Assembly (NCBI GenBank): GCA_913061245.1
Contig: CAJXTO010000047.1
Span: 1-10,135 of the forward strand
Origin: an uncultured Oceanospirillales bacterium
GTDB taxonomy: Bacteria; Pseudomonadota; Gammaproteobacteria; Pseudomonadales; Litorivicinaceae
Direction: 5' to 3'
Length of the DNA stretch: 10,135 nt
Part shown: positions 1-6,333 of the stretch, piece after piece
Position numbering within the stretch: position 1 is the first letter of the stretch
Layout of the letters: each line of letters opens with the position of its first letter
Translations under genes and position numbers: made by a program
Notes under the pieces: model-generated
Told to the model about the DNA's origin: nothing
Seen by the model: only the letters and a program-made list of their open reading frames with translations
Database searches by the model: none

Positions 1-27
1 CGTGTCTACCAATTCCACCACTTCGGC
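1..27 (-). tRNA. tRNA-Leu, 5' part only (cut by window edge)
   Basis: The minus-strand sequence starting at position 27 reads GCCGAAGTGGTGGAATTGGT and then AGACACG, which is the 5' acceptor strand, positions 8-9 and the D-arm of a bacterial leucine tRNA. It closely matches my recollection of E. coli leuU (tRNA-Leu GAG), and a tRNA-Leu directly after secG is the known arrangement in E. coli and Pseudomonas. Only 27 bases are present. The anticodon, long variable arm, T-arm and 3' end lie outside, so the leucine isotype rests on the D-arm sequence plus synteny, and the anticodon cannot be read. Confidence 0.9.
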
Positions 28-34
28 AAGGGAC

Positions 35-55
35 GCGCAGATTAATGATCTGCGC
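35..55. repeat. perfect 8-bp inverted repeat between secG and tRNA-Leu
   Basis: GCGCAGAT (35-42) and ATCTGCGC (48-55) are exact reverse complements separated by 5 bases. They occupy most of the 44-base spacer between the secG stop and the tRNA 5' end. Read on the minus strand the hairpin is followed by GTCCCTT, not a T-run, so it is not a convincing intrinsic terminator for secG. It could be an RNA-processing hairpin in a secG-tRNA transcript or a protein-binding palindrome. It overlaps the candidate tRNA -10 element. Confidence 0.6.
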
Positions 56-67
56 TTCAAAAATCAA
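39..67 (-). promoter_or_regulatory. candidate sigma-70 promoter for tRNA-Leu
   Basis: On the minus strand TTGATT (67-62) and TAATCT (44-39) are 17 bases apart, and the sequence after the -10 is GCGCGTCCC (38-30). This resembles the GC-rich discriminator of stringently controlled tRNA and rRNA promoters. A start near position 32 would leave a leader of about 5 bases before the tRNA. The -10 matches the consensus at only 3 of 6 positions. The tRNA could equally be expressed by read-through from secG, so this is an inference from spacing and discriminator. Confidence 0.3.
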
Positions 68-71
68 GAAA

Positions 72-398
72 TCAGTCGACGGTTTTCGGAGCAACTGGCT
101 CTTGAGGTGCAGATTCAGCACCTTGAACTGGCACTTCAGGTAACCCAAACGTGCCAACTGCTTCAGCTTTCTGCTTCGCAATCACAGCGAGCGCAAGGCT
201 CGTAATGAAAAAGAGTGCGGCCAAACCTGCGGTCAATTTGACCAAGAAACCGCCAGCACCCGCTGAACCAAATACTGTTTGCGAAGCGCCGCCACCAAAC
301 GATGCACCCGCATCTGCACCTTTACCTTGTTGAATCAATACGAGGCCAATCACTGACGCTCCGACCAACACATGCACAATTAATAGAATCGTTTCCAT
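72..398 (-). CDS. secG: SecG, Sec translocon subunit
   Basis: SecG is the small non-essential subunit of the SecYEG inner-membrane channel and assists the SecA-driven export cycle. The 108-residue product has two hydrophobic helices (about residues 2-22 and 53-74). They flank the family-defining glycine-rich loop QQGKGADAGASFGGGASQ (23-40), which continues to TVFGSAG. A Pro/Glu/Ala-rich tail follows. I place the start at METILL because its ATG overlaps the tpiA stop by one base (TAATG) and a GGGAA lies 8 bases upstream. A GTG five codons earlier (413) would add MGTEI but lacks a visible ribosome-binding site. It is the last protein gene of the ftsH-folP-glmM-tpiA-secG run and immediately precedes tRNA-Leu. 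Length matches E. coli SecG (about 110 residues). Confidence 0.96.
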   Translation of the reverse strand: METILLIVHVLVGASVIGLVLIQQGKGADAGASFGGGASQTVFGSAGAGGFLVKLTAGLAALFFITSLALAVIAKQKAEAVGTFGLPEVPVQGAESAPQEPVAPKTVD

Positions 399-1126
399 TA
401 TTTCCGTTCCCACGCAGCAACAATTGCCGCAAATTTTTCCGCATTCAATGATGCGCCACCAACGAGCGCACCAGAAACACCTTCAGCTGAAAACACCTCG
501 TCAGCCGATTCCGGAGAAACGCTTCCTCCGTATAAAACCAATGCATCTGCCCGACCAAGCACATCACGAACAGTCGCGTGCATCTCTTCGATATCGGCAC
601 GTGTCGCAGACAAGCCAGTGCCAATTGCCCAAACAGGCTCGTAGGCAATCACGATGCCGCTCAGATCAAGACCTGCTGACAAGAGCGGTCTCATTTGATC
701 GGCAACCACCTCGAGGGCGCGGCCAGACTCTCGCTCTTCCTGCGTTTCACCAACGCAAAACACTGGAAACATGCCGGTCTCCAACACTGCAGCGACAGCA
801 GGTAACAAACTCTCTGACGTTTCACCGAAGCGAGCGCGTCGCTCTGAATGGCCTAAAATTGCCATCGCACAGCCTGCATCGTGCGCCATATCTGCGTTGA
901 TGCAACCGGTTTGCGCTCCGAATTGATCACCAATACAGTCTTGGGCGCCCAAAAGAATCGATGAATCCTTCAGGATGTGCGAAATTGGGTCAATCCATAA
1001 CGCAGGCGGACAAATACCAACACGCGTTGTGGCTTGATGCTCAATATTAGCGACAGCTTCAGCCAATGCGACCGCATCAGCTCGAGCCGTGTTCATCTTC
1101 CAGTTTCCGATAATCATCGACGTCAC
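398..1126 (-). CDS. tpiA: Triosephosphate isomerase
   Basis: TpiA interconverts dihydroxyacetone phosphate and glyceraldehyde-3-phosphate in glycolysis and gluconeogenesis, in the cytosol as a dimer. The 242-residue TIM barrel carries the whole active site: GNWKMN (7-12, N8 and K10), the electrophile H93 in GHSERR, the base E163 in AYEPVWAIGTG with the mobile loop 6, and the phosphate-gripping YGGSV (199-203) and VGGASL (222-227). The start is uncertain. The GTG at 1126 has AGAGG only 3 bases away, while the ATG at 1117 (MIIGNWK) has it 12 bases away; both suit the family. The loop-3 motif usually read as GAFTGE is GAQTGC (70-75) here, a departure at the dimer interface. The gene sits 21 bases after glmM, and its stop overlaps the secG start, so it is probably co-transcribed with both. 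Confidence 0.95.
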   Translation of the reverse strand: MTSMIIGNWKMNTARADAVALAEAVANIEHQATTRVGICPPALWIDPISHILKDSSILLGAQDCIGDQFGAQTGCINADMAHDAGCAMAILGHSERRARFGETSESLLPAVAAVLETGMFPVFCVGETQEERESGRALEVVADQMRPLLSAGLDLSGIVIAYEPVWAIGTGLSATRADIEEMHATVRDVLGRADALVLYGGSVSPESADEVFSAEGVSGALVGGASLNAEKFAAIVAAWERK

Positions 1127-1147
1127 TTTCCTCTGGGGGCGCGTACG

Positions 1148-2494
1148 TTAGCCGATTGAAGCAACTTTTTCCACTGATGCTGCAATCTGCTCAGCACACG
1201 CCTTCACTTCGGCAGCATCGATACCCTCGACCATCACGCGCACGACGGGCTCTGTTCCACTCGGGCGCAGCACCACTCGTCCTGAATCACCCAACTGCGA
1301 TTCGACCGCGCTGACTGCTTCTTTCACCAACTGATGATCCAGATGGTCACGAGAAACGAGAGGCACGTTAATAAGAATCTGCGGATACTTTGTCATGCCA
1401 TGACGGGCTTGACTCAATGTTTGGCCAGAGAGCAAGAGTGCGTTGACAACCTGAAGTGCTGCGACCAAACCGTCACCTGTCGACGTCAGATCAGAACAAA
1501 TAATATGACCCGAGGTCTCACCACCCAACGTCCACTGTCGCTCTTCCATCGCTTCGATCACATAACGGTCACCAACCTTGGTGCGCACAAATGGAATTTG
1601 CATCTCAGCCAACGCTTTTTCTAGACCTAAGTTGGTCATCAATGTTCCGACGACACCGCCGTCCATCCGACCGCGCTGATGACGCGAGGCCGCGATCACA
1701 TACAAAATCTCATCGCCATCAACGAGCGCGCCATTTTCATCAACCAAGACCACACGATCAGCATCGCCATCGAGTGCGATACCAAGGTTCGCCTGACTTG
1801 AAACCACGGCCTCAATCAGAGCATCCGGTGCAGTTGAACCAACGCCGTTGTTGATATTCAAACCATCTGGGGTCACGCCGATCGCTTCGACTTCAGCTCC
1901 AAGTTCTCGAAAGACCTTGGGCGCAACCTGATAGGCGGCACCATGAGCGCAATCAACGACAATCTTCAATCCAGACAGATCGGTGCCCAAACGCAGGGTG
2001 TGCTTACAAAATTCGATGTAACGACCGGCTGCGTCGTTCGCTCGTGATGCACGCCCCAGCAACGGCCCATTGACTGTGGTTAAAGGCTCATCCAGTAGCC
2101 GCTCGATTTCATGCTCAACCGCATCAGGGAGCTTGGTTCCGTTCTCATCAAAGAACTTAATCCCATTGTCTTCGTAGCCATTGTGACTTGCGCTGATGAC
2201 GATCCCACCAGCAGCTGAAAATGTCCGCGTGAGATAAGCGATAGCAGGTGTTGGCATTGGCCCAAGCATGACAGGGTCGACCCCAGCTGCAATCAGACCA
2301 GCCTCCAGCGCTGTTTCAAACATATACCCCGAGAGCCGAGTATCTTTTCCAATCACCACTTTAGGACGCCCAGCATGGCTCTGACGAACCGTCTGACCAA
2401 ACGCCCAACCCAGTTTTAAAACAAATTCAGCAGTGATGCATCCTTCACCAACCCGGCCTCTGACACCGTCTGTCCCGAAATACTTACGACTCAT
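1148..2494 (-). CDS. glmM: Phosphoglucosamine mutase
   Basis: GlmM converts glucosamine-6-phosphate to glucosamine-1-phosphate, the step before GlmU in making UDP-GlcNAc for peptidoglycan and lipopolysaccharide. The 448 residues show the four alpha-phosphohexomutase parts in order: the N-terminal FGTDGVRG (6-13); the phosphoserine loop SASHNGYEDNGIKF, whose S103 is the phosphorylated residue; the Mg-binding DGDADR (D242, D244, D246); the sugar-recognition GGETSGH (324-330); and the C-terminal phosphate-binding RPSGTEP (410-416). Length fits the family (E. coli 445). The ATG lies 2 bases after the folP stop with only a weak GGGA 11 bases upstream, so translation is probably coupled to folP. 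The ftsH-folP-glmM order is the classic gammaproteobacterial one and separates GlmM from nucleotide-sugar or phosphomannomutase paralogues. Confidence 0.97.
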   Translation of the reverse strand: MSRKYFGTDGVRGRVGEGCITAEFVLKLGWAFGQTVRQSHAGRPKVVIGKDTRLSGYMFETALEAGLIAAGVDPVMLGPMPTPAIAYLTRTFSAAGGIVISASHNGYEDNGIKFFDENGTKLPDAVEHEIERLLDEPLTTVNGPLLGRASRANDAAGRYIEFCKHTLRLGTDLSGLKIVVDCAHGAAYQVAPKVFRELGAEVEAIGVTPDGLNINNGVGSTAPDALIEAVVSSQANLGIALDGDADRVVLVDENGALVDGDEILYVIAASRHQRGRMDGGVVGTLMTNLGLEKALAEMQIPFVRTKVGDRYVIEAMEERQWTLGGETSGHIICSDLTSTGDGLVAALQVVNALLLSGQTLSQARHGMTKYPQILINVPLVSRDHLDHQLVKEAVSAVESQLGDSGRVVLRPSGTEPVVRVMVEGIDAAEVKACAEQIAASVEKVASIG

Positions 2495-2496
2495 AT

Positions 2497-3342
2497 TTAC
2501 TGCATTCCCTGCGTTAGTGTTTGCATCACAACCATTGCATCGCGTGTCTCTGCGACATCATGAACTCGCAAAATCGCAGCACCGTAGGATGCTGCAATGG
2601 CGGCTGCGACCGCACTTCCTGTAACACGTTGTTCGACCGGTCGACCGGTGAGATCCCCAATCATTGTCTTTCTAGAGACCCCAACCAACACAGGGTATCC
2701 GGTTTGAACGAATCGATCCAAACTTCTGAACAGAGCAACATTGTGTTCAAGCGTCTTGCCAAAACCAAAGCCTGGATCGAGCAATAACTGATCGGCCGTA
2801 AATCCTGCATCTAAACACGCGTCAATCCGCGCCATCAGCCACTGATAGACATCGTGTACCGCATCATCGTAACTTGGCTTGTTTTGCATCGTTTGAGGCG
2901 TGCCTTGCATATGCATCAGACACACAGGCAAGCCGGTTTGTAGGGCGGCCGCCATTGCTCCGTCGCGCTGTAATGCTCTCACGTCATTGATCATCTGGGC
3001 ACCGTGCAAAGCGCATTCGGTCATGACCTTGGGTGTGGATGTATCAACGGATATCACCGCATCGAAGCGAGCAGTGAGTGCCTCAACGACTGGAACCACC
3101 CGGTCTAGTTCTTCACCTTCTGAAACAGGTGCCGCACCAGGGCGGGTGCTCTCACCTCCCACATCAAGAATAGTCGCACCCTCGGCCAAACATGCTTCCG
3201 CATGCTGAAGGACAGCATCAAGAGCAGCACATCCATCAAAGAGCTTGCCGCCATCAGAAAATGAATCAGGGGTGATATTCAAAACGGCCATAATCTGGGG
3301 TCCGTTGAACCCCAGATCTGGCCAAGCAATTTTTTGAGCCAC
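2497..3342 (-). CDS. folP: Dihydropteroate synthase
   Basis: FolP condenses 6-hydroxymethyl-dihydropterin pyrophosphate with p-aminobenzoate to give dihydropteroate in folate synthesis, and is the sulfonamide target. The 281-residue barrel has the two Pfam-type signature stretches, LNITPDSFSDGG (21-32) and DVGGESTRPGA (60-70). It also has the pterin-site D100 in SVDTS, N119-D120, DPGFGFGKT (189-197), the loop GVSRK (221-225) and the terminal RVHDV (259-263). The start is GTG at 3342, three bases after the ftsH stop, with no recognisable ribosome-binding site. The next ATG (residue 18, MAVLN) would remove the first strand, so I keep the GTG and infer translational coupling to ftsH. No insertions of the kind linked to sulfonamide resistance stand out, but I cannot align it here. 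Confidence 0.96.
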   Translation of the reverse strand: MAQKIAWPDLGFNGPQIMAVLNITPDSFSDGGKLFDGCAALDAVLQHAEACLAEGATILDVGGESTRPGAAPVSEGEELDRVVPVVEALTARFDAVISVDTSTPKVMTECALHGAQMINDVRALQRDGAMAAALQTGLPVCLMHMQGTPQTMQNKPSYDDAVHDVYQWLMARIDACLDAGFTADQLLLDPGFGFGKTLEHNVALFRSLDRFVQTGYPVLVGVSRKTMIGDLTGRPVEQRVTGSAVAAAIAASYGAAILRVHDVAETRDAMVVMQTLTQGMQ

Positions 3343-3345
3343 TGG

Positions 3346-5286
3346 TTAGTTGGTTGGCGCTGCGCCATCCTTTGGAGTGGCATCAGAAGCCTCATCACTC
3401 GCCGCTTCTTGCAGGTCATCATGCGCCTCAGGTGAACCACCTTGTGGCTTATCATTGTCACTCCATCCATCTGGAGGACCAGGCTTCTTACCTTCCATGA
3501 TTTGATCGATCTGATTTGAATCGATGGTTTCATATTCCATCAACGCATCAGCCATCATATGGAGTTTATCCATATTGTCTTCGATCGTTTTCTTCGCTGT
3601 TTGATAACAGCTATCCAGGATTCCTTTGACCTCTTCGTCGATCAGTCGCGCTGTATCGTCTGACTGACCGTGTGCCGGGCGACTCATCGAACGACCCAAA
3701 AACGGCTCGTTGTCTTCTTCGTCGTACATCTGAGGACCCAGTTTTTCAGAGAGTCCCCACTTGGTCACCATATTGCGCGCAATCGATGTGGCACGCTGGA
3801 TGTCATTCGAGGCACCGGTTGTCACACCATCCGCACCCAAGGTTAATTCTTCAGCAATCCGACCACCATACAGCGAGCAAATTTGGCTGATCAATCCACG
3901 CTTCGAGTGACTGTATTTGTCTTCCTCAGGTAAGAACATCGTCACGCCGAGCGCTCGACCGCGAGGAATAATTGACACTTTATAAACTGGATCGTGCTCA
4001 GGCATTAATCGGCCAACAATGGCATGGCCCGCCTCGTGATATGCGGTATTTCGCTTTTCAGATTCTTTCATGACCATCGAGCGGCGCTCGGCACCCATCA
4101 TGATCTTATCTTTGGCCTGCTCGAAGTGACTCATCGCCACAACACGCGTGCTTGCACGTGCGGCAAATAACGAGGCTTCATTCACCAAGTTCGCTAGATC
4201 AGCACCCGAGAATCCAGGGGTACCACGAGCAATCAATGATGCATCGACCTCTGGCGCCACAGGTACTTTTTTCATGTGCACTTTGAGGATTTGCTCGCGC
4301 CCACGGATGTCTGGCAGACCGACCACGACCTGCCGGTCAAAACGGCCTGGACGCAGCAATGCTTGGTCGAGCACATCTGGACGGTTGGTGGCTGCAATAA
4401 CGATGACGCCATCATTCACATCAAAACCATCCATTTCCACCAACAGCTGGTTCAGTGTCTGCTCACGTTCGTCATGACCGCCGCCAAGACCGGCGCCACG
4501 CTGGCGACCAACCGCATCGATCTCGTCGATGAAAATAATACATGGAGCTTGTTTCTTTGCCTGCTCGAACATGTCTCGGACACGTGACGCACCAACACCA
4601 ACAAACATTTCAACGAAGTCAGAACCTGAAATCGTGAAGAAAGGTACTTTCGCTTCGCCAGCAATCGCTTTCGCAAGCAGCGTCTTACCGGTGCCTGGAG
4701 GACCTGCCATCAAAACACCACGAGGGATTCGACCACCGAGTCGCTGGAACTTGCCTGGATCTTTTAGGAACTCAACGAGTTCTGACACATCGTCTTTTGC
4801 TTCATCACAACCAGCAACGTCAGCAAACGTCGTCTTGATTTGATCTTCGCTAATGAGACGTGCCTTGGATTTACCAAAAGACATCGGACCACCGCGGCCA
4901 CCACCCATGCCGCCCTGCATTTGGCGCATGAAGAACATAAAAATTGCGAGAATAATTAAAACTGGGAAAGCGGCAACCAGTAGCTGCATCCACACCGACT
5001 GCTGCTCAGGCTTTCGTCCTTCAACAACAACATTGTGCTGAAGCAGATCATCCATTAAACGCGGATCTTGTACCGCTGGACGCACAGTCTCATAGACATC
5101 GCCATTTGCGCGAGTCGCGATAATTGACTGTCCATCGATGATCACACGACGGATCTGATCACGGTTTACTTCTTCAACAAACTGAGAGTAGTTGATCTGC
5201 TGTGATTGCGTTTCCACGCTGAAGTTGTTGAACACCGTCAACAAAACGGCTGCTATTACCAACCACAGAACCAAATTTCTCGCCAT
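3346..5286 (-). CDS. ftsH: FtsH, ATP-dependent membrane zinc metalloprotease
   Basis: FtsH is a hexameric inner-membrane AAA+ protease. In E. coli it degrades LpxC, the heat-shock factor RpoH and unassembled SecY. The 646-residue product has TM1 (about 4-22), a periplasmic domain, TM2 (about 99-119), Walker A GPPGTGKT (195-202), the pore motif MFVG (227-230), Walker B IIFIDEID (250-257), and arginine fingers R312 and R315 in the second region of homology. The zinc site is HEAGH (417-421) with third ligand D495 in GASNDIQ. An acidic, disordered-looking tail (about 603-646) ends it. I chose the ATG at 5286 (MARNLVLW, like E. coli MAKNLILW) because GGAG lies 6 bases upstream. The open frame runs 22 codons further to 5352, but those residues do not look like FtsH and contain the probable promoter. 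It heads the ftsH-folP-glmM-tpiA-secG run. Confidence 0.98.
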   Translation of the reverse strand: MARNLVLWLVIAAVLLTVFNNFSVETQSQQINYSQFVEEVNRDQIRRVIIDGQSIIATRANGDVYETVRPAVQDPRLMDDLLQHNVVVEGRKPEQQSVWMQLLVAAFPVLIILAIFMFFMRQMQGGMGGGRGGPMSFGKSKARLISEDQIKTTFADVAGCDEAKDDVSELVEFLKDPGKFQRLGGRIPRGVLMAGPPGTGKTLLAKAIAGEAKVPFFTISGSDFVEMFVGVGASRVRDMFEQAKKQAPCIIFIDEIDAVGRQRGAGLGGGHDEREQTLNQLLVEMDGFDVNDGVIVIAATNRPDVLDQALLRPGRFDRQVVVGLPDIRGREQILKVHMKKVPVAPEVDASLIARGTPGFSGADLANLVNEASLFAARASTRVVAMSHFEQAKDKIMMGAERRSMVMKESEKRNTAYHEAGHAIVGRLMPEHDPVYKVSIIPRGRALGVTMFLPEEDKYSHSKRGLISQICSLYGGRIAEELTLGADGVTTGASNDIQRATSIARNMVTKWGLSEKLGPQMYDEEDNEPFLGRSMSRPAHGQSDDTARLIDEEVKGILDSCYQTAKKTIEDNMDKLHMMADALMEYETIDSNQIDQIMEGKKPGPPDGWSDNDKPQGGSPEAHDDLQEAASDEASDATPKDGAAPTN

Positions 5287-5292
5287 ATTCTT

Positions 5293-5296
5293 CTCC
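5293..5296 (-). promoter_or_regulatory. ftsH ribosome-binding site deciding the start
   Basis: Minus-strand GGAG lies 6 bases before the ATG at 5286. The two upstream in-frame ATGs at 5298 and 5352 lack a properly spaced site, so this motif supports the 646-residue form. Confidence 0.8.
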
Positions 5297-5322
5297 ATTC
5301 CTTCAGAGGAGTCGGGCTCCCC

Positions 5323-5352
5323 AATATACAGACGTTTATTTGGGCAAGCCAA
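5323..5352 (-). promoter_or_regulatory. candidate promoter for ftsH operon
   Basis: In the 82-base spacer after rlmE, minus-strand TTGGCT (5352-5347) and TATATT (5328-5323) are 18 bases apart, with the -10 matching 5 of 6 consensus positions. A start near 5316 would give a leader of about 30 bases carrying the GGAG site. A second, overlapping candidate with sigma-32-like features (TTTGAAT at 5363-5357, 12 bases, CCCAAATA at 5344-5337) is weaker. ftsH is a heat-shock gene in E. coli, so either or both could be used. Motif matching by eye only. Confidence 0.4.
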
Positions 5353-5368
5353 TCGAATTCAAAGGGGT

Positions 5369-5989
5369 TTAACCGCGAAAGCCCATCGCTAAAAGATAGG
5401 TTTCTCGGCTACGCGAACGCGATGCGTCAGGTTTACGTGTTTTTAAGACAGTAAAATCCGTCCGAAGTTCCTGAAAAAACTCATCAAAACCCTCGCCTTG
5501 GAAGACTTTGATGAAGAAAGAACCCCCAGGGTTCAAAGTCTGTCGAGCGAAATCAAGTGCCAACTCACACAAATACATTGCTCTCGGCTGGTCCACAGAT
5601 TTATTGCCCGACATGTTAGGCGCCATATCCGATAAAACGACGTCAACCCGCTCACCGTTCAATGACTGCATCAATTGTTCGAGAACGGACTCCTCAGTGA
5701 AGTCACCCAGGATGATTTCCACGTCAGCGACTGAGTCCATTGGTAGAATATCAAGCGCAAACACCCGTCCAGCAGGGCCCGTCCAATCCGCAACTAACTC
5801 CGTCCATCCGCCAGGCGCAGCGCCCAAATCGACTACCACATCGCCAGGCTTTATCAACTGATCCTTCGCCTGAACCTCTTCTAATTTGAAGCTCGCTCGC
5901 GACCGACGGCCCTCTGCTTGCGCTTTTTGAACGTAATGATCATCAAAATGTTCTTTTAACCAGCGACCGCTGGACTTGGATCGTGCCAT
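5369..5989 (-). CDS. rlmE: 23S rRNA 2'-O-methyltransferase RlmE (FtsJ/RrmJ)
   Basis: RlmE uses S-adenosylmethionine to methylate the 2'-OH of U2552 in the 23S rRNA A-loop, a late step of 50S assembly; its gene is heat-induced in E. coli. The 206-residue product has the SAM-binding DLGAAPGGW (54-62) and the acidic D80 after the next strand (FALDI). It keeps the K-D-K-E catalytic tetrad of the family: K35 (SFKL), D121 (SDMAPNMSG), K161 (FIKVFQG) and E196 (SRETYL). Length matches E. coli (209). The ATG at 5989 has only a weak GAG 6 bases upstream. It lies 82 bases before ftsH, the standard pairing, and diverges from yhbY across 41 bases, so its own promoter must overlap the beginning of yhbY. 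I could not pick a convincing one. Confidence 0.97.
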   Translation of the reverse strand: MARSKSSGRWLKEHFDDHYVQKAQAEGRRSRASFKLEEVQAKDQLIKPGDVVVDLGAAPGGWTELVADWTGPAGRVFALDILPMDSVADVEIILGDFTEESVLEQLMQSLNGERVDVVLSDMAPNMSGNKSVDQPRAMYLCELALDFARQTLNPGGSFFIKVFQGEGFDEFFQELRTDFTVLKTRKPDASRSRSRETYLLAMGFRG

Positions 5990-6004
5990 GTTTTGCTCTA
6001 AACT
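5976..6004 (+). promoter_or_regulatory. candidate sigma-70 promoter for yhbY
   Basis: Plus-strand TTGGAT (5976-5981) and TAAACT (5999-6004) are 17 bases apart, and a start near 6011 would leave about 20 bases before the ATG with the GGAG site inside. The -35 element and most of the spacer lie within the first codons of rlmE on the other strand. Matches are 3 of 6 and 4 of 6, so this is a plausible but modest call. Confidence 0.35.
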
Positions 6005-6020
6005 CGCGCGCCCCGTTTAT

Positions 6021-6024
6021 GGAG
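6021..6024 (+). promoter_or_regulatory. yhbY ribosome-binding site deciding the start
   Basis: GGAG lies 6 bases before the ATG at 6031. It overlaps the alternative in-frame ATG at 6019, which makes that upstream start unlikely. Confidence 0.8.
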
Positions 6025-6030
6025 ACGACT

Positions 6031-6333
6031 ATGTTAACGCCAGAACGCAAAAAACAAATGCGGGCGATTGGACACCACTTGAAGCCGATTGTATTGGTTG
6101 GCGATCAAGGTATGTCGACCGGTTTACTTGAGGAACTCAATCGTGCACTGAACGACCACGAGTTGATCAAGATTAAAGTTCGTGCAGAGCGCGACACCCG
6201 TAAGGTCCTAATTGCATCACTCTGCGAAGAGACTGGAGCCTTATGTGTTCAGTCGACCGGGGCGATGGCTTTACTCTTCCGCGCCGCAGAACGCCCAAAT
6301 CCTCGTTTATCGAATCTGATCCGTCCGATCTAA
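6031..6333 (+). CDS. yhbY: YhbY-family CRM-domain RNA-binding protein
   Basis: YhbY proteins are single CRM domains that associate with pre-50S ribosomal particles and probably help large-subunit assembly. The 100-residue product shows the family pattern: KQMRAIGHHLKPIVLVG (8-24), the GxxG RNA-binding loop GDQG (24-27), HELIKIKV (43-50), and the final strand region with QSTGAMALLFR (74-84). E. coli YhbY is about 97 residues. The start at 6031 is set by GGAG 6 bases upstream and by family length; the frame remains open 16 codons further upstream, to 5983, but that part overlaps rlmE and resembles nothing. It is the only plus-strand gene here, divergent from rlmE (another 50S maturation factor) and convergent with greA, with no base between the stop codons. 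Confidence 0.94.
   Translation: MLTPERKKQMRAIGHHLKPIVLVGDQGMSTGLLEELNRALNDHELIKIKVRAERDTRKVLIASLCEETGALCVQSTGAMALLFRAAERPNPRLSNLIRPI

Noticed and set aside
2..205. Plus-strand open frame running through the tRNA and secG 3' end
   Set aside because: It crosses a tRNA gene and the secG terminus in antisense and has no family resemblance.
399..413. GTG start adding five residues to SecG
   Set aside because: No ribosome-binding site precedes it, and the downstream ATG forms the standard TAATG overlap with the tpiA stop.
424..900. Long open frame on the plus strand opposite tpiA
   Set aside because: It is the antisense shadow of a well-conserved enzyme, with an Arg/Gln/His-rich composition typical of such frames and no recognisable domain or start context.
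5287..5352. Upstream extension of ftsH by 22 codons
   Set aside because: The extra residues do not resemble FtsH, the true start has GGAG at 6 bases and an N-terminus like E. coli FtsH, and the extension covers the probable promoter.
5983..6030. Upstream extension of yhbY by 16 codons
   Set aside because: It overlaps the beginning of rlmE, does not fit the CRM family N-terminus, and the ribosome-binding site GGAG points to 6031.
5990..6080. Heat-shock-like promoter for rlmE
   Set aside because: A CTCCATAA stretch resembles the -10 of RpoH promoters, but no TTGAAA-like -35 lies at an acceptable distance, so I do not call it.
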